14,217 nt of DNA. Source: Bacillota bacterium (GTDB taxonomy: Bacteria > Bacillota > Dethiobacteria > DTU022). Position numbers and translations under genes: made by a program. Below the pieces are notes generated by a model that ran no database searches, was not told the DNA's origin, and was given only the letters and a program-made list of their open reading frames with translations. Below, piece by piece: positions 13,092-14,217 of this stretch. The DNA is taken from the NCBI GenBank assembly GCA_012727685.1, contig JAAYGO010000081.1:1-14217 (forward strand), read 5' to 3'. How positions within the stretch are numbered: the stretch's first letter is position 1; every line of letters begins with the position of its first letter.

Positions 13092-14189
13092 GTGGGTGCC
13101 ATGGAAGATGAACTGCTTTATTTGAATGCCTTGAACCGGATTTCTTTTTTAGGGCCGGTCCGCATCGCGAAGCTGCAGCGCCATTTTGGCAGCGCCGCGG
13201 CGGCCTGGCGGGCCGCACCGGAGGATTTCGCGCGCGTGCCCGGCCTGGAACGATTTGGCACGCGCTTTGCCGCGGAGCGCTCGCAGATCGATCCGGATCG
13301 CGAATGGCGCCGGCTGCAGGCCCTGGCCGTCACCTGCCTCTCTCTCAAAAGCACTCACTATCCTCCCCTGCTGCGTGAGATCGCCCATCCGCCTCCCCTG
13401 CTTTACTGCCGTGGGACCATCGAGCCGCAAGACTCCCTGGCCGTGGCCATTGTGGGCAGCCGCCGCTGTTCTTACTACGGCAAAGAGGTGGCTTTCCGCC
13501 TCGCCCGCGAGCTGGCGCAGACCGGGATGACCGTGGTCAGCGGCATGGCCCTGGGAATCGATTCAGCCGCGCACCAGGGGGCCCTGGCGGCGGGCGGGCG
13601 GACCCTGGCGGTGCTGGGGTGCGGTGTCAATATCTGTTATCCTCCCGGAAACGGCCGCCTGATGCGGCAGATCATGGCGCGGGGCGCCGTCTTGAGCGAA
13701 TTTCCGCTCGATACGCCGCCCTTGCCGCAGCATTTCCCCCAGCGCAACCGGATCATCAGCGGCCTTTCCCTGGGCACCGTGGTGGTGGAGGCTTCGGCAA
13801 AAAGCGGCGCCCTGATCACCGCTTCCTTCGCCCTGGAACAGAATCGCGAAGTCTTTGCCGTGCCCGGCAATATTGAGAGCCCCTACAGCCGCGGCACCCA
13901 TCGCCTGTTGAAAGAAGGAGCGCGCCTGGTGGAAACGGCGGCCGATATCCTCGAAGAACTCTCCGTGGGGCCGGTGACCGCAGCGGTGGCGGCGACGGGC
14001 GAGCGCGAGCTGATGCTGGACGAACAGGCGCGGCGCCTGCTGGAGCTGATCCCTTACACACCGCTGCACGTCGACGAGATTGTGCGCCTGAGCGGCAGCA
14101 GCCCGGAACAGGTCAGCGCCCTCCTCCTGGATTTAGAGTTAAAGGGGCTGCTCCGGCAGCTCCCCGGTAAATATTTTTGCCGGCTCTAG
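13092..14189 (+). CDS. dprA: DNA processing protein DprA (Smf)
   Basis: A 365-residue protein that binds incoming single-stranded DNA and loads RecA during natural transformation; it is widely kept even in species not known to be competent. Domain order is standard: an N-terminal helix-hairpin-helix/SAM-like region (about 1-65), a Rossmann-type DprA core starting near residue 118 with VAIVGSRRCSYYG (Gly122-Ser123-Arg124), VVSGMALGIDSAAHQGAL, FPQRNRIISGLS and SGALITASFALEQNREVFAVPGN split over the fold, and a C-terminal winged-helix domain (about 310-365) ending ELKGLLRQLPGKYF. The GTG at 13092 follows AGGA (13079-13082) by 9 nt; the ATG at 13101 is an alternative. It sits 33 nt after the aminomutase and may share its transcript. 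In many Bacillota topA follows dprA, but the window ends too soon to see. Confidence 0.94.
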   Translation: MGAMEDELLYLNALNRISFLGPVRIAKLQRHFGSAAAAWRAAPEDFARVPGLERFGTRFAAERSQIDPDREWRRLQALAVTCLSLKSTHYPPLLREIAHPPPLLYCRGTIEPQDSLAVAIVGSRRCSYYGKEVAFRLARELAQTGMTVVSGMALGIDSAAHQGALAAGGRTLAVLGCGVNICYPPGNGRLMRQIMARGAVLSEFPLDTPPLPQHFPQRNRIISGLSLGTVVVEASAKSGALITASFALEQNREVFAVPGNIESPYSRGTHRLLKEGARLVETAADILEELSVGPVTAAVAATGERELMLDEQARRLLELIPYTPLHVDEIVRLSGSSPEQVSALLLDLELKGLLRQLPGKYFCRL

Positions 14190-14207
14190 TTTAAGATATG
14201 GTATGAT
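14177..14207 (+). promoter_or_regulatory. Possible promoter for the gene beyond the right edge
   Basis: TTGCCG (14177-14182), inside the dprA 3' end, and TATGAT (14202-14207) are 19 nt apart. It would read out of the window, perhaps into topA. Confidence 0.3.
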
Positions 14208-14217
14208 CCTGCTGAAA

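Overview
The window reads as an ordinary chromosomal stretch of a GC-rich, anaerobic-type Bacillota (a Clostridia or Peptococcaceae-like lineage; inferred from gene content, strong GGAGG ribosome sites and sigma-A-like promoters, not from a marker gene). All ten recognised genes lie on the + strand. I saw no rRNA, tRNA, CRISPR array, transposase or phage gene. Much of the unusual signal lies between the genes, where several small repeat families occur.

Layout. 1-418 is a gene-free leader with an AT-rich promoter zone and one copy of a dispersed hairpin repeat. 419-4853 is a beta-oxidation-type cassette: thiolase, acyl-CoA dehydrogenase, enoyl-CoA hydratase and 3-hydroxyacyl-CoA dehydrogenase. 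Together they cover a full turn of the acyl-CoA cycle, in either the oxidative or the butyryl-CoA-forming direction; Etf and acyl-CoA-activating genes are absent here. 5135-6757 is citramalate synthase (cimA), with its own good promoter, which feeds isoleucine synthesis from pyruvate and acetyl-CoA. 6899-7963 is a short MetE/UROD-like protein with a zinc-ligand pattern, probably started by TTG. 7964-8336 is a gene-free stretch full of repeats. 8337-11592 holds three consecutive M42 (TET-type) aminopeptidases, the first two overlapping by 10 nt. 11793-13058 is a radical-SAM aminomutase of the KamA family whose two substrate-determining positions are Lys and Asn, as reported for glutamate 2,3-aminomutase rather than lysine 2,3-aminomutase; beta-glutamate would be its product. 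13092-14189 is dprA, complete, with a possible promoter for the next gene at the right edge.

The most notable observations are: (1) a dispersed element of about 50-55 nt in four intergenic spots, with conserved ends and a GC hairpin; (2) the glutamate-type aminomutase signature; (3) the triple M42 cluster, with one member from a different subfamily; (4) a predicted NADP preference of the 3-hydroxyacyl-CoA dehydrogenase; (5) a G-quadruplex-capable tandem repeat ahead of the enoyl-CoA hydratase gene; (6) two genes whose stop codons lie inside tandem repeats. No wholly new multi-gene system is evident. The intergenic repeat family is the best candidate for something undescribed.
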